Source of the DNA: Desulfurococcaceae archaeon MEX13E-LK6-19
Lineage (GTDB): Archaea > Thermoproteota > Thermoprotei_A > Sulfolobales > Desulfurococcaceae
Direction of reading: 5' to 3'
DNA length: 64,000 bases
Assembly (NCBI GenBank): GCA_029637525.1
Contig: CP072660.1
Span: 248,001 to 312,000 of the forward strand
Below, in pieces: positions 19,454-28,079 of this stretch. The position numbers were made by a program, and so were the translations under genes. The first letter of the stretch is position 1, and every line of letters begins with the position of its first letter. The notes under the pieces are model-generated. The model did not search any database. It saw only the letters and a program-made list of their open reading frames with translations, and was not told the origin of the DNA.

Positions 19454-19852
19454 ATGGTAACAGCTCAAGAAGACTTATATAAGCTCTTGTTGGAAGTAAA
19501 TAACTGGATGATCGCCTTGAGGCTGACCATGTTTAATAATCTTCTAGGCTTTGCTATTCTTTCATTCATTGTGGTTGTTATTGGCTCAATTATAAACTTC
19601 TACATAATTTATGCTGTCCCGTTTTTCCATGGCTTAATAGACCTAGTTGAGCCAATACAAAACGTTGTATTAAGGGTGTTCATAGTAATCTCACCGCTTC
19701 CTCTAGTTCTCGCAATAGTTCTCTCGGTATACGCTTCAAGGAAAACTAGAGGGAAATCATATACTCTATTGGGAATCACCCTTGGTACGCTTGCAGGTCT
19801 CTGCATAATGACATGGCTTACAATAGAATTCATGTACTGGTTAACAACATGA
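19454..19852 (+). CDS. Small provirus membrane protein
   Basis: 132 residues with three strong hydrophobic segments (about 25-55, 70-95, 105-130), the first containing FAILSFIVVVIGSIINFYII. The start ATG has GGAGAG upstream. It is the only plus-strand gene between 17.6 and 25.3 kb of the element. A membrane or virion-envelope role is likely; no family is recognised. Confidence 0.6.
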   Translation: MVTAQEDLYKLLLEVNNWMIALRLTMFNNLLGFAILSFIVVVIGSIINFYIIYAVPFFHGLIDLVEPIQNVVLRVFIVISPLPLVLAIVLSVYASRKTRGKSYTLLGITLGTLAGLCIMTWLTIEFMYWLTT

Positions 19853-19877
19853 ATATTGTGGAAGAAAAAGTTTAATT

Positions 19878-21890
19878 TTAACTAGATACTTGGGCGTTTA
19901 CACTAAAAACAAAGATGTAGTTATCACTGTTATATACATCAACGATTGCAATACCATCATATGCAGAAGTCGTTGCCACTACTTCTATTTTGAGGTAGTA
20001 TTCTCCTGGACTAAGCGTTTTGGTGAAACTGAAGTCTATTGTTCCCGATTCTTCTTTTGATGTTGTGGGATAGTAGTACTTGTTGTACAATTGTCGTTGA
20101 TATATTATGTTTCCTTGTGCGTCTGTGAGGTAAACATATACTCGTACTTGTGCGTCTGCTTCTCCATCTACGTAGACATAGTATCTGAATTGACCATGTA
20201 TAGTAAATGATACGTCTCTGCTAGTGTAATGCATATCAATTTTCCATATCGCACCAGCAACGGAACGGCTTACGCTTGTTGATGGTTCAATAAAGTAGCT
20301 GTATACTTTATGGTAGGATTTTCCTTCAAAGAAAGAGACAGAGTATTCTCCTGACCCATACACCGAATCTGGCTCTATATTAAATAGTAGTCTCTCAGGC
20401 CTTACACCATACTTGTTATACGCATACTGCATAAGTGCAGCCATGGACAGTAGGGTTGTTTCGGCATTTGTGGGTAGAATTCCGCCGTATTCAGGGGGCA
20501 TAACGTCAGTAACTTTTTTGAGTATGTCTTCTACAAGGCTTGGTCTAAATGGTACAAATCCATAGCTTCCTATGGGTCCATAGCTTACCAAGAATCCGCC
20601 TGCATGATCAGGTTTTACCACATAGAATACAGTATTGCCGTCAGGCGAATAATATCCACTTCCACTCCATTGTAGCTGTACCAACACACTCGCCATTTGG
20701 TCGGGTATATCCCAAGAGATTAAACCGTGTCCCGCCAGAACACTGCCAAGTGCTAGGGCTGCAGCAAGTCTAACAGTGCTATAGCCTATTTGATTACTAA
20801 AGACTATTCCGTTTCCATCCCACTTACTCGCTACTTCATTCCATTTATTCAATGCATTGCCCCAGTCACCAGTATAAGCATAGTATAGTCCTTGCCATGC
20901 ATCCAGCAATGGATCGTCTAGTAGTGCTTGAGTACTTAAGAACAAATATCCGCCATTTGTATGGGATGCTTCTGCTGCTGATACAATCTTGCTTTTATAT
21001 GGGTATAATGGGTATGTTGTCCATATCCATCCCTGGGACTCAAAGAATTCCCAGATCTTGCTGTAGCCTAGACCATAGCTAAACCACTGTCCATCATAGA
21101 AGTGCCACTCATTCGGTGCCTCTATTAGACCTGTATAATCAAAGCCTTGCATCATCGAATTATAGATATCATACAACGGTTTGTCTGTTTGAAATACATT
21201 AAACATTATTGCTTGTGCTAGATTCCATATATCTTCACTTTCACTATAGTCTCCCAAGTTAGCTAGGATCAATGCACCAATTACATCAACATGCCTTACC
21301 GATGTTCTCATGGAAGGTATTGGTGAGTCAGATAATGGAGATATCGTGTATGTGTTGCCCTGAATAACATTTCCTACTTTGCTTCCCGCGAAGTATATCT
21401 CGCAATTACTCATTATACTGCTTACATAACCAGCCACATAGGTTACTTCAATTCTTAAGTAGCTATAGGGATATCCACGGTATTCTGTTATCTTTAATGT
21501 AGCCCATACTTCATCAGTACCAACATCACCGCTATACCAAGAATACTTCAAGTCCATGTACCATCTATAGAATGTTCCATAGTAGCCTTCCTCTATTGTT
21601 TGGTCATGTATCTCAACATAGTAGTAGTCATCGCTTGAGACATAGTATTTTAGTCCTGGAATCCAGAAAATACTGTCATCACTTGCCTTAACAATTATTG
21701 GTATACTTGGATACTCTGATATAACGCCATAGGTACCCATATCTCTTTTTAAGGCTATTATGTAGCTATATGCCTTTACTACTCTGTCCTTTATAGTCTC
21801 AATTGGTACACCTGACGCACCTACTGTAATTGGAATGAACGATACCAGTAAAGCCAATAGAATAACTATAGATATGTATTTGTTCACCAC
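19878..21890 (-). CDS. Large secreted provirus protein, alpha/alpha-toroid-like core plus beta C-terminal domain
   Basis: 670 residues. A Sec signal peptide covers about residues 1-24 (YISIVILLALLVSFIPITVGA). The middle region, with WNEVASKWDGNGIV and YGGILPTNAETTLLSMAALMQ, resembles helical-toroid proteins and matches the 335-residue neighbour in pattern. The last ~130 residues are beta-rich, ending in a YYLKIEVVATTSAYDGIAIV-type strand pair shared with the 379-residue neighbour. Tyr and Trp are abundant. It is probably an exposed virion or tail-fibre protein, comparable in place and size to the SSV attachment protein VP4; this is positional inference. Confidence 0.65.
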   Translation of the reverse strand: MVNKYISIVILLALLVSFIPITVGASGVPIETIKDRVVKAYSYIIALKRDMGTYGVISEYPSIPIIVKASDDSIFWIPGLKYYVSSDDYYYVEIHDQTIEEGYYGTFYRWYMDLKYSWYSGDVGTDEVWATLKITEYRGYPYSYLRIEVTYVAGYVSSIMSNCEIYFAGSKVGNVIQGNTYTISPLSDSPIPSMRTSVRHVDVIGALILANLGDYSESEDIWNLAQAIMFNVFQTDKPLYDIYNSMMQGFDYTGLIEAPNEWHFYDGQWFSYGLGYSKIWEFFESQGWIWTTYPLYPYKSKIVSAAEASHTNGGYLFLSTQALLDDPLLDAWQGLYYAYTGDWGNALNKWNEVASKWDGNGIVFSNQIGYSTVRLAAALALGSVLAGHGLISWDIPDQMASVLVQLQWSGSGYYSPDGNTVFYVVKPDHAGGFLVSYGPIGSYGFVPFRPSLVEDILKKVTDVMPPEYGGILPTNAETTLLSMAALMQYAYNKYGVRPERLLFNIEPDSVYGSGEYSVSFFEGKSYHKVYSYFIEPSTSVSRSVAGAIWKIDMHYTSRDVSFTIHGQFRYYVYVDGEADAQVRVYVYLTDAQGNIIYQRQLYNKYYYPTTSKEESGTIDFSFTKTLSPGEYYLKIEVVATTSAYDGIAIVDVYNSDNYIFVFSVNAQVSS

Positions 21891-21980
21891 TTTATCCCAC
21901 CAAGAAAGGATAAGAGATCACAGGAGATGGGGTATAGGGGCTGAAGAAGGCTAAATGAAGCTTAAAAAAGTTTTTGAGAT

Positions 21981-23120
21981 TTATACCTCATATCCCAGCA
22001 CATATAGATCTGCATAGTAATTCGAGCCATACATATCGATATATGCTTCTCCTTCCCATCCTTCAGCATATAGTACTATTCTCACTTCCACGTAGTAAGT
22101 ACCAGGCTCCAAGTATAGTAGCTTGTTGTATTTCTCTAAACCATTAATCGTCACTACATCACTTATGTCACCAGATTCATAGACCAGATATTTCTCATAA
22201 TAATCTATTACAATGCCATTACTATTGTATACCTTTATTTTAAGCAGAGCGTATACTTCTCCACCCCATTCAATACCATAGTTTATATGATACTCTATCG
22301 GTATGTAGAAGACATAGTTACCAGCAATTGTTATATCGGTCTTGTATCTAATGTATGTGATTGCCGAGCCACTATCTTCGATGACGTACACTTCAGCTTT
22401 TAATATATTATTACTTGTATCCTCATAGTGCTGACCCATACCACCGTTAGCAACTACATAGAGCTTAGGTATTCTACCAACATAGACGGCGTCAAAATAC
22501 CATGGGCTATGGTATCCGTTATGGTATATCATAACACGGTTAAAGCAGTCATTAAGTGCTGGAAGAGACGTAATATACTGATCGTCAATATAGAACATTG
22601 CTTTACCGTCTACTTTTATTATAGTTATTTTCACCCACCTATTAACTGGGAGATTTAGTCGATATGTGTACTTATAGTCGTTGACTTTAGAAACAAACAC
22701 TAATTGATCGTTGTAGTAATCGATCTCTACACTAATACGTCCCTCAAGAACATCTCCAATACTGTCAATTGCCACGTAGTCATTCCAGTACTCGTTGTAC
22801 TGGTAATTATCTGATAATGGATACACATGGAAGATCATGATGAAGTTATCGACATCATCTATGTACTGATAAACCATCGTTACATGACTTGAAGGGATCC
22901 AATCAAAGTACAGAGAGTTACTCCCATGGTATACTATGTCTTTAGCTATAACAGGAGTATATTCATAGACTAGCCAACCCTCTAAGTCTTGTTCAAACGA
23001 TGGATTAGCTACTAGGTTCCCTTGAAGCTCACTATACTCTGGTATCTCAGCAGACATTACTTGGATCGAAAATGACGCTACTGTGATTAATAGTATTGCT
23101 ACAAGAACAACTCTATTCAT
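21981..23120 (-). CDS. Secreted provirus protein with carbohydrate-binding-like and shared C-terminal beta domains
   Basis: 379 residues with a signal peptide (about 1-23). Just after it, LVANPSFEQDLEGWLVYEY has the Asn-Pro-Ser-Phe-Glu...Gly-Trp opening of jelly-roll carbohydrate-binding modules. Residues about 100-205 look like a concanavalin-type beta sandwich (RWVKITIIKVDGKAMFYID). The C-terminal ~130 residues match the C-terminal domain of the 670-residue protein upstream (YLEPGTYYVEVRI versus TLSPGEYYLKIEV). It is likely a surface fibre that binds host glycans. Confidence 0.62.
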   Translation of the reverse strand: MNRVVLVAILLITVASFSIQVMSAEIPEYSELQGNLVANPSFEQDLEGWLVYEYTPVIAKDIVYHGSNSLYFDWIPSSHVTMVYQYIDDVDNFIMIFHVYPLSDNYQYNEYWNDYVAIDSIGDVLEGRISVEIDYYNDQLVFVSKVNDYKYTYRLNLPVNRWVKITIIKVDGKAMFYIDDQYITSLPALNDCFNRVMIYHNGYHSPWYFDAVYVGRIPKLYVVANGGMGQHYEDTSNNILKAEVYVIEDSGSAITYIRYKTDITIAGNYVFYIPIEYHINYGIEWGGEVYALLKIKVYNSNGIVIDYYEKYLVYESGDISDVVTINGLEKYNKLLYLEPGTYYVEVRIVLYAEGWEGEAYIDMYGSNYYADLYVLGYEV

Positions 23121-23204
23121 GTAATCACCTCGGTTTAATTTAGTGAGTGAGAAAGAGAAAAGATAGAACAGCTAAAACGAGCTTAAAATACCTCATATAG
23201 GCTA

Positions 23205-24212
23205 CTACAAGGCTTTCCTAAATATCCTTGTTACTCCAGCCAAGAATGTTAACATAATAGAATATCCAGCTATGGTATATGTTATCTCATAAACATTAGA
23301 AATAATGTAGACATTTGAACTGGGTTTAGCATTTTCCCCTATAAACCTAGGATAATCCGAATAAAGGGCCAGTACGACTATGCTTGTAGTTTCAACGTTC
23401 ATGTCTCCTTGGATAATGATTTTACCATTCTCTACTCTATAGTCTGTATGGATACCGCCATAGACAGGGTCCTGTGCTTTGCTGATTATCCATAGACATT
23501 TGTCATAGATGTTCTTATAGTCATGGATTATACTCGATCCAGCATAGTTCAGTGCTCTATAGAGATAGACGAATAAGGCGCACTTGTAGACTTGGTAGAG
23601 TCTTACTCCAGTTTTGTTTTCATAGTCTTTAACGACTATATCGTAGAAGCCGTATCCGTCCCACATTTTCGTCAAATTTAAGAAAGTCTGTTCAGCCTCA
23701 GGCCTGGAACCCCAGAGTAGCCTATCTAATGCATGGTATACAAGGAGATCAGCATATTCATACCAGTCCTTTAACACTATACTAGTATTCATTTTCTCGT
23801 ACATTATTGTATAACCATTTATCTCTCCCAAGTACTCCTTATAGTCTCCATAGAAGGTATCAGGTATATCTCTACCAAGAAGAATATCCACTTTACCATT
23901 CCAGCCTCCACCATACTCATTGTTCAACTTGGTTAAGACCTTGGATGCAAGAGGAGAACCAAGAACTGCCAAAGCCCTAGCAGCTAAAACGTTGTCATTA
24001 GCTATATAGATCGTTGTATTATCTGGCTCAACAATAGTTGAAGCCCTAAGAAGACCTATCTCTTCAACATATTGTTCTTCAAGAAAATGTCTCAACATGT
24101 CTTTGTTTAACTCTCCAGATGTATAGCCCAGAGAATACGATATAGATGCTCCAAGACAGGAAGCAGCTATAATCATTATTAGTAATAGCATTAGTTTCTT
24201 CAATTCTTTCAC
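23205..24212 (-). CDS. Secreted, C-terminally anchored provirus protein
   Basis: 335 residues. An N-terminal hydrophobic signal (LMLLLIMIIAASCLGASIS) and a C-terminal hydrophobic segment near residues 308-330 frame a helical ectodomain. WNGYGF-like and DPVYGGIHTDYRVENG phrases parallel the WDGNGIV and YGGILPTNAE positions of the 670-residue protein, suggesting a shared helical-toroid core. Several N-X-T/S sequons are present. It is probably a virion-envelope protein anchored by its C-terminus. Confidence 0.6.
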   Translation of the reverse strand: MKELKKLMLLLIMIIAASCLGASISYSLGYTSGELNKDMLRHFLEEQYVEEIGLLRASTIVEPDNTTIYIANDNVLAARALAVLGSPLASKVLTKLNNEYGGGWNGKVDILLGRDIPDTFYGDYKEYLGEINGYTIMYEKMNTSIVLKDWYEYADLLVYHALDRLLWGSRPEAEQTFLNLTKMWDGYGFYDIVVKDYENKTGVRLYQVYKCALFVYLYRALNYAGSSIIHDYKNIYDKCLWIISKAQDPVYGGIHTDYRVENGKIIIQGDMNVETTSIVVLALYSDYPRFIGENAKPSSNVYIISNVYEITYTIAGYSIMLTFLAGVTRIFRKAL

Positions 24213-24249
24213 CTTAAAGAAATATTGATGGTTAAGAAAAAGATTGATT

Positions 24250-24951
24250 TTAAAGTTTGTCTAGTATTTTTTGAAATGTTTTCATGATCGTTTTGAAGAA
24301 TACAAGTACGAGACCTAGGGCAATCATTGTTATTAGTAGCGGCATGAATGCGTATATTGTTTCTGTAGTTGTTCTTGTTAGCTCAGTGTATGGATCATAT
24401 AGTATAGCAACATAAACTGTACCGCTTTCTACAGCTTTGTCTCCGCCGCTAGCTCCAATCTGCTCTATGGCTGTTGGGACGGTATTCCATGTAACTATAG
24501 CCAGCACTGTACCATTACTAGCTTCTATTTTCACTGTAGAGCCATTAATTGATACTATAATGAAGTCTAGGTTCTGCCATTTTATGCCGCTTGATAGGGT
24601 ATCAGCTAATTTAGTAGCACCGCTTGGCGTGGTTTCAACAATATCTATTACTCCTGTATCATAGAACGCTAGATCTAGGTGATAACCTGTATCAGCACCC
24701 GCCAGCTCTATAACAAACTTCTTCTCAACAGCAGTCGAGTTGAACACTATGTTTACTGGCTGTATACCAATGAGTAAATTACTAGTATCATAGGGCTTTG
24801 ATAGGGGGTGCCATGTTATACCTGTGCTAGATAGCTCATTAGCGGGAATGCCTATTTCTTCATAAGCTTGGTACTTGCCCCAGGAAGCCGCTAGAGCCGT
24901 TGGACAGACTAATATTATTGCTATGATTAGTACCGCAAAAATCTTGTTCAT
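24250..24951 (-). CDS. Membrane-anchored provirus protein with capsid-like C-terminal helix
   Basis: 233 residues: signal peptide (about 1-21), a beta-type ectodomain rich in Thr/Val, and a C-terminal helix MPLLITMIALGLVLVFFKTI followed by a basic amphipathic tail. That helix and tail align without gaps with the C-terminal helix of the 90-residue protein next door (LLPLLILMISIAIP...FFKYIMK). The two look like paralogues, one short and one with an added ectodomain. A structural virion role is likely. Confidence 0.65.
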   Translation of the reverse strand: MNKIFAVLIIAIILVCPTALAASWGKYQAYEEIGIPANELSSTGITWHPLSKPYDTSNLLIGIQPVNIVFNSTAVEKKFVIELAGADTGYHLDLAFYDTGVIDIVETTPSGATKLADTLSSGIKWQNLDFIIVSINGSTVKIEASNGTVLAIVTWNTVPTAIEQIGASGGDKAVESGTVYVAILYDPYTELTRTTTETIYAFMPLLITMIALGLVLVFFKTIMKTFQKILDKL

Positions 24952-24983
24952 TTCGCATCACCAAAGTTGCTGAAATAATGGTG

Positions 24984-25256
24984 TTAGCCGAAGCCGCTAA
25001 GGAGTTTCTCGATAAACTTCATGATATACTTAAAGAACATTAGAGGTATAGCTATGCTAATCATCAGTATGAGTAACGGCAATAGGCTTGTTATTAACTC
25101 TGTCATTTGGGTTGTGTCAACAGTTGTTTGACCTTGTGTTGCAACAGTAATTATTATAGCTATTGCTGTTATTACCTTAGAGTTCTTTAGAGACTGGAAT
25201 GGAAGACCCTTTATTTTGGCTAATAGCTTACCAATTCCACGCATCATCTCACCCAC
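24984..25256 (-). CDS. Candidate major capsid protein, spindle-virus (SSV VP1/VP3) type
   Basis: 90 residues with two hydrophobic helices separated by a short Thr/Gln/Gly loop (TQGQTTVDTTQ). The second helix reads LLPLLILMISIAIPLMFF, then KYIMK. From memory, SSV VP1/VP3 end in a helix beginning LVPLFYILVLIIVP and followed by basic YKIYK-type residues; the two prolines have the same 11-residue spacing here. VP1-type proteins form the lipid-containing coat of spindle viruses as helical hairpins. Size, hairpin layout and provirus context agree. No alignment was run. Confidence 0.6.
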   Translation of the reverse strand: MGEMMRGIGKLLAKIKGLPFQSLKNSKVITAIAIIITVATQGQTTVDTTQMTELITSLLPLLILMISIAIPLMFFKYIMKFIEKLLSGFG

Positions 25257-25363
25257 AAATAGACTTGATATTTATGTTTAATTGCGTGGAATAGTGAAGA
25301 AAGCTCTAATCAGCTCCTCCAGCTTAAATAAGGCTTTAAACAAGTCACTATATGTGATCGAAA

Positions 25364-25657
25364 ATGGGTAAGGTAAAGAACAAGCCTATAGCATTAAAAG
25401 CTTTTCTCGTAGATCGTAAGACCACCAAAATAGTTACATCAAGATCATTTAGGAATAGGATCCCGCTCTATCTCTATATAAAGCTTGCAGCATGGATCTT
25501 TGCTATTAAAGACGAATATCCTTCTGATAAGTACAAACTGATTGTCCATATTGAAGGTGATGAGAATGATCCTAGGGTACGTTTCTTAGAGGAACAGTTA
25601 TCGAAGTCTAATATCGAGATCTATATAGCTCGTGAGGTGATTAAAAGTGTGGTATGA
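25364..25657 (+). CDS. Hypothetical provirus protein
   Basis: 97 residues, basic at the start, ending in an alternating strand-helix pattern (KYKLIVHIEGDENDPRVRFL, NIEIYIAREVI). The start has AAAATGGGTA context without a strong ribosome site but a plausible promoter just upstream. The next small gene overlaps its end by 11 bases with its own GAGGTGA site, so the two form an operon. No family recognised. Confidence 0.55.
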   Translation: MGKVKNKPIALKAFLVDRKTTKIVTSRSFRNRIPLYLYIKLAAWIFAIKDEYPSDKYKLIVHIEGDENDPRVRFLEEQLSKSNIEIYIAREVIKSVV

Positions 25658-25754
25658 TGACCCAGTAACCTTTATCCTAGTAGTCTTTCTAGCTACTGGC
25701 TTCGGTTACCTAGGCTATAGGTTTGTGAAGATGATACTCGACGAGATTATTTAA
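25647..25754 (+). CDS. 35-residue single-pass membrane peptide
   Basis: GTG start at 25647 preceded by a perfect GAGGTGA Shine-Dalgarno six bases upstream. The peptide opens WYDDP, continues with a hydrophobic helix (FILVVFLATGFGYLGY) and ends in a charged FVKMILDEII tail. It overlaps the previous gene by 11 bases and the convergent secreted-protein gene by eight. The strong ribosome site supports a real gene; a membrane or virion role is likely. Confidence 0.55.
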   Translation: MWYDDPVTFILVVFLATGFGYLGYRFVKMILDEII

Positions 25755-26877
25755 TTAACATTATGATGGTTTCAGCTATGCGTGTCAAAATGTCTATGAG
25801 AAACTTTGCACCTTGATACAGTTTCTCGGCTACCTTTAGTAATAAATTGGCGAGAGATATCAGGGCGGTATAGTTTTTGTAGAAGAAGTCGAATAATGGC
25901 TTGATACTCCATTCTTTTATGCATGCTATTATGCTTGAAAGCAACGCTAGAACCCACAAGGAGCCAGCATAGGGTATAACCGCTACTACGACTGTGAATA
26001 TAAGGGATGCATAGCTGATAATGGCTTGAACATATTGTCTAACAAGATCCAGCCATGTTGGTGGGACTAGTGTTTCGTTATATACAATGATTTCTATTCT
26101 ATGATAGACTCCATTTTGATCATATCCTCTTACATAAATCTTTGTCCCTTCCTCAATCATTTTTACACGAAATATTATTGTACCGTTCCAAGAACCGTTC
26201 TCGTCGACGGTAACAATAGCCATATCACTATACCAGCTCTCCTCTAAATGGATCTCGACTTCGCTACTAGGCTTCCAGTTCTTTAACTCAAGCTCTAATC
26301 TGACTATAACACCATCATCATTAATTGTCTCGGTGTGAGACAATAGTATTGCCTCGGGAGAAGGAGCAACAATATCAACTGGTACCCCGAGGAACGCTAG
26401 CTCATACTCGTCGTGCTGAACACCATTGATGAACAGGTGTATACTCGGGTCCTTGTCCTCAGTATAAAGCATTATACCAATCATTTTATCGAGGACAATA
26501 CGTAGCCTGTACACGGTATTCGCTGTGATAGACACGTTTTCTAGGACCAGGTATGATGTAAGCCCTGTCCCGCCAGGAACCGTTATGTTGTTGCTAGCTA
26601 TAGTGCTGCCAGTAGAGTCATCGATAAGCTCGACATATACCCAATGGTCTTTACTATCATAGTCATTCTTCAACGCGATATAGAAGTTGTAGTAGCCATA
26701 CTGGTCGCTAGAAGTCGTGAACACCGCCTCAACAGTCCATACATTAATATCATTAGGTGCTGTCCATGATTCGCTTGTATTAATCCCTGGTCCTATAGTG
26801 CTACCTGCTTCGACAACGATGTGGTACTGTAGTATGAGAAGGAGTATGAGGCTAGCTAGCACAATGCTTTTCCTCAT
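25747..26877 (-). CDS. Secreted/membrane provirus protein with beta ectodomain and C-terminal helices
   Basis: 376 residues. Signal peptide at 1-24 (IVLASLILLLILQYHIVVEA). Residues 30-265 are beta-rich with two Ig- or jelly-roll-like halves (HWVYVELIDDSTGSTIASNN; VEIHLEESWYSD) and several sequons. The C-terminal ~110 residues hold two to three hydrophobic helices (SLIFTVVVAVIPYAGSLWVL and later). The start ATG follows GGAGAGGA. It is likely an envelope or attachment protein of the virion. Confidence 0.6.
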   Translation of the reverse strand: MRKSIVLASLILLLILQYHIVVEAGSTIGPGINTSESWTAPNDINVWTVEAVFTTSSDQYGYYNFYIALKNDYDSKDHWVYVELIDDSTGSTIASNNITVPGGTGLTSYLVLENVSITANTVYRLRIVLDKMIGIMLYTEDKDPSIHLFINGVQHDEYELAFLGVPVDIVAPSPEAILLSHTETINDDGVIVRLELELKNWKPSSEVEIHLEESWYSDMAIVTVDENGSWNGTIIFRVKMIEEGTKIYVRGYDQNGVYHRIEIIVYNETLVPPTWLDLVRQYVQAIISYASLIFTVVVAVIPYAGSLWVLALLSSIIACIKEWSIKPLFDFFYKNYTALISLANLLLKVAEKLYQGAKFLIDILTRIAETIIMLIK

Positions 26878-26980
26878 TCCTCTCCACCATAGAGAAAACT
26901 ATCATCAGTGCTATGGGGAACACGATAACCACGATCATGTAGACTTGCACTCTGATCCCTAGCTGAATAGTGTTCAACAA
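26852..26980 (-). CDS. Possible 42-residue membrane peptide upstream of the secreted-protein gene
   Basis: A minus-strand ORF (TTG start, 42 residues; an internal ATG would give 28) with a hydrophobic core MIVVIVFPIALMIVFSM and a charged tail VERNEEKH. It overlaps the start of the gene ending at 25747 by 26 bases. There is no clear ribosome site, so I rate it low. Confidence 0.3.
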   Translation of the reverse strand: MLNTIQLGIRVQVYMIVVIVFPIALMIVFSMVERNEEKHCAS

Positions 26981-27089
26981 AGGTCTTCATGTGAATGGTT
27001 TAAAGAAGGGTTATGAGGGACTACATAAGCTTACATTAGCTCATTCAGACTATATAAGCGCCAATAAGATCCTATTGATGGTGTAGTTA

Positions 27090-27602
27090 ATGCAGTTAAG
27101 ACTCCCCGAGATAAAGATCCGTTTACCCAAGGTCCACATTGAGAAGATCGATAGCCTCAAGCTCATCATTGTATCAAATGAGGGATATGAAATCGTTGAT
27201 GCCGTTAGGCAAAGTGATGGAAGCATAGTAACTAGAGACAAGGAGCGTGTCTATAGACCGCCCGTGAACCTTAAGCCTTCCCCAATTAGGATAGGTAAGA
27301 GAACCTATCTAGCCTACATTGTCCATCGAGACTACAACGTGTTCTATGAGCCAGAGGAAATAAACGATAAGGAGCTTGCCGAGAAGATGAAGAAAGCCAA
27401 GTTGTCAATGGTTATGCTTAACCCTAGGAGCCTAGCCACCTACATAGTATCCAAGTCTATAGACCGTGTGCTTAAACCCCTCAGGGTGACTCGTGGAGAA
27501 GCCTTAGCCTACGTCTTCATGGGTATGGTGCTGGTGTTCCTTCTAGAGTTCTTCATTCTGCCAATGCTTGGTTATAAGATCATTATTGGTCCAGCGAGGT
27601 GA
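27090..27602 (+). CDS. Provirus protein with C-terminal membrane helix
   Basis: 170 residues. The soluble part has beta-type sequence with many basic residues, then helices, then a single strong membrane segment near residues 140-160 (AYVFMGMVLVFLLEFFILPM). A TATAAG element near 27050 probably drives a plus-strand operon of this gene, the next hypothetical, the ATPase and the small membrane protein, all spaced by less than 10 bases or overlapping. Function unknown; virion morphogenesis is plausible. Confidence 0.6.
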   Translation: MQLRLPEIKIRLPKVHIEKIDSLKLIIVSNEGYEIVDAVRQSDGSIVTRDKERVYRPPVNLKPSPIRIGKRTYLAYIVHRDYNVFYEPEEINDKELAEKMKKAKLSMVMLNPRSLATYIVSKSIDRVLKPLRVTRGEALAYVFMGMVLVFLLEFFILPMLGYKIIIGPAR

Positions 27603-27608
27603 TCCCAT

Positions 27609-28079
27609 GTGGCGAAGAGGAAGAAGGGAGACGAGGATCTATCCATTCCAGGCTTGGATGATAAGGGTTCTAAGAAGAAGAGGAAAGAAGACCTGGATCC
27701 TGTATTCGATATCGAGCCGCCGATCGACACCGAGGAAGACGATGACCTTGATGACTTCTGGGAAGGCTTAGAGGGAGACATAGTAGCAGCACAGAAGAAA
27801 GCCCTGGAACTCCTAGCGAGCCCCAAGGGCAGATCCCTATTCACATTAACAGACCTAAGCAAGGGAGAGCAACGAGCAATAGCCACGCTAGTAGCCGTAG
27901 CTAAAGCTATACCAGATCCGTTCTTACTTAACTTCATCAAATACTACCTACTGACAAAGAGAGCCGTGAAAAGACAGGGAGTCAAGGAGATGATAGCGAT
28001 CGCTGGCGGAAGAGCATGGAAGATCCTACAGAACATACAGCTTAGCAGGCTAAGGAGAGTACACGAGGAGGAGATATAG
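27609..28079 (+). CDS. Hypothetical acidic/basic provirus protein
   Basis: 156 residues from a GTG start with GAGGTGATCC upstream. The first ~60 residues alternate Lys-rich and Asp/Glu-rich runs (KRKKGDEDL, DTEEDDDLDDFWEGLEGD) and are probably disordered; the remainder is helical (LTDLSKGEQRAIATLVAVAK). The stop overlaps the start of the ATPase gene. Coupling suggests an accessory role to the ATPase, such as a DNA-packaging or assembly partner; inference only. Confidence 0.58.
   Translation: MAKRKKGDEDLSIPGLDDKGSKKKRKEDLDPVFDIEPPIDTEEDDDLDDFWEGLEGDIVAAQKKALELLASPKGRSLFTLTDLSKGEQRAIATLVAVAKAIPDPFLLNFIKYYLLTKRAVKRQGVKEMIAIAGGRAWKILQNIQLSRLRRVHEEEI

Noticed and set aside
27568-27771. Plus ORF of 67 codons (Arg/Trp-rich)
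   Set aside because: Alternative frame of the 27609-28079 gene, whose GTG has the proper ribosome site.
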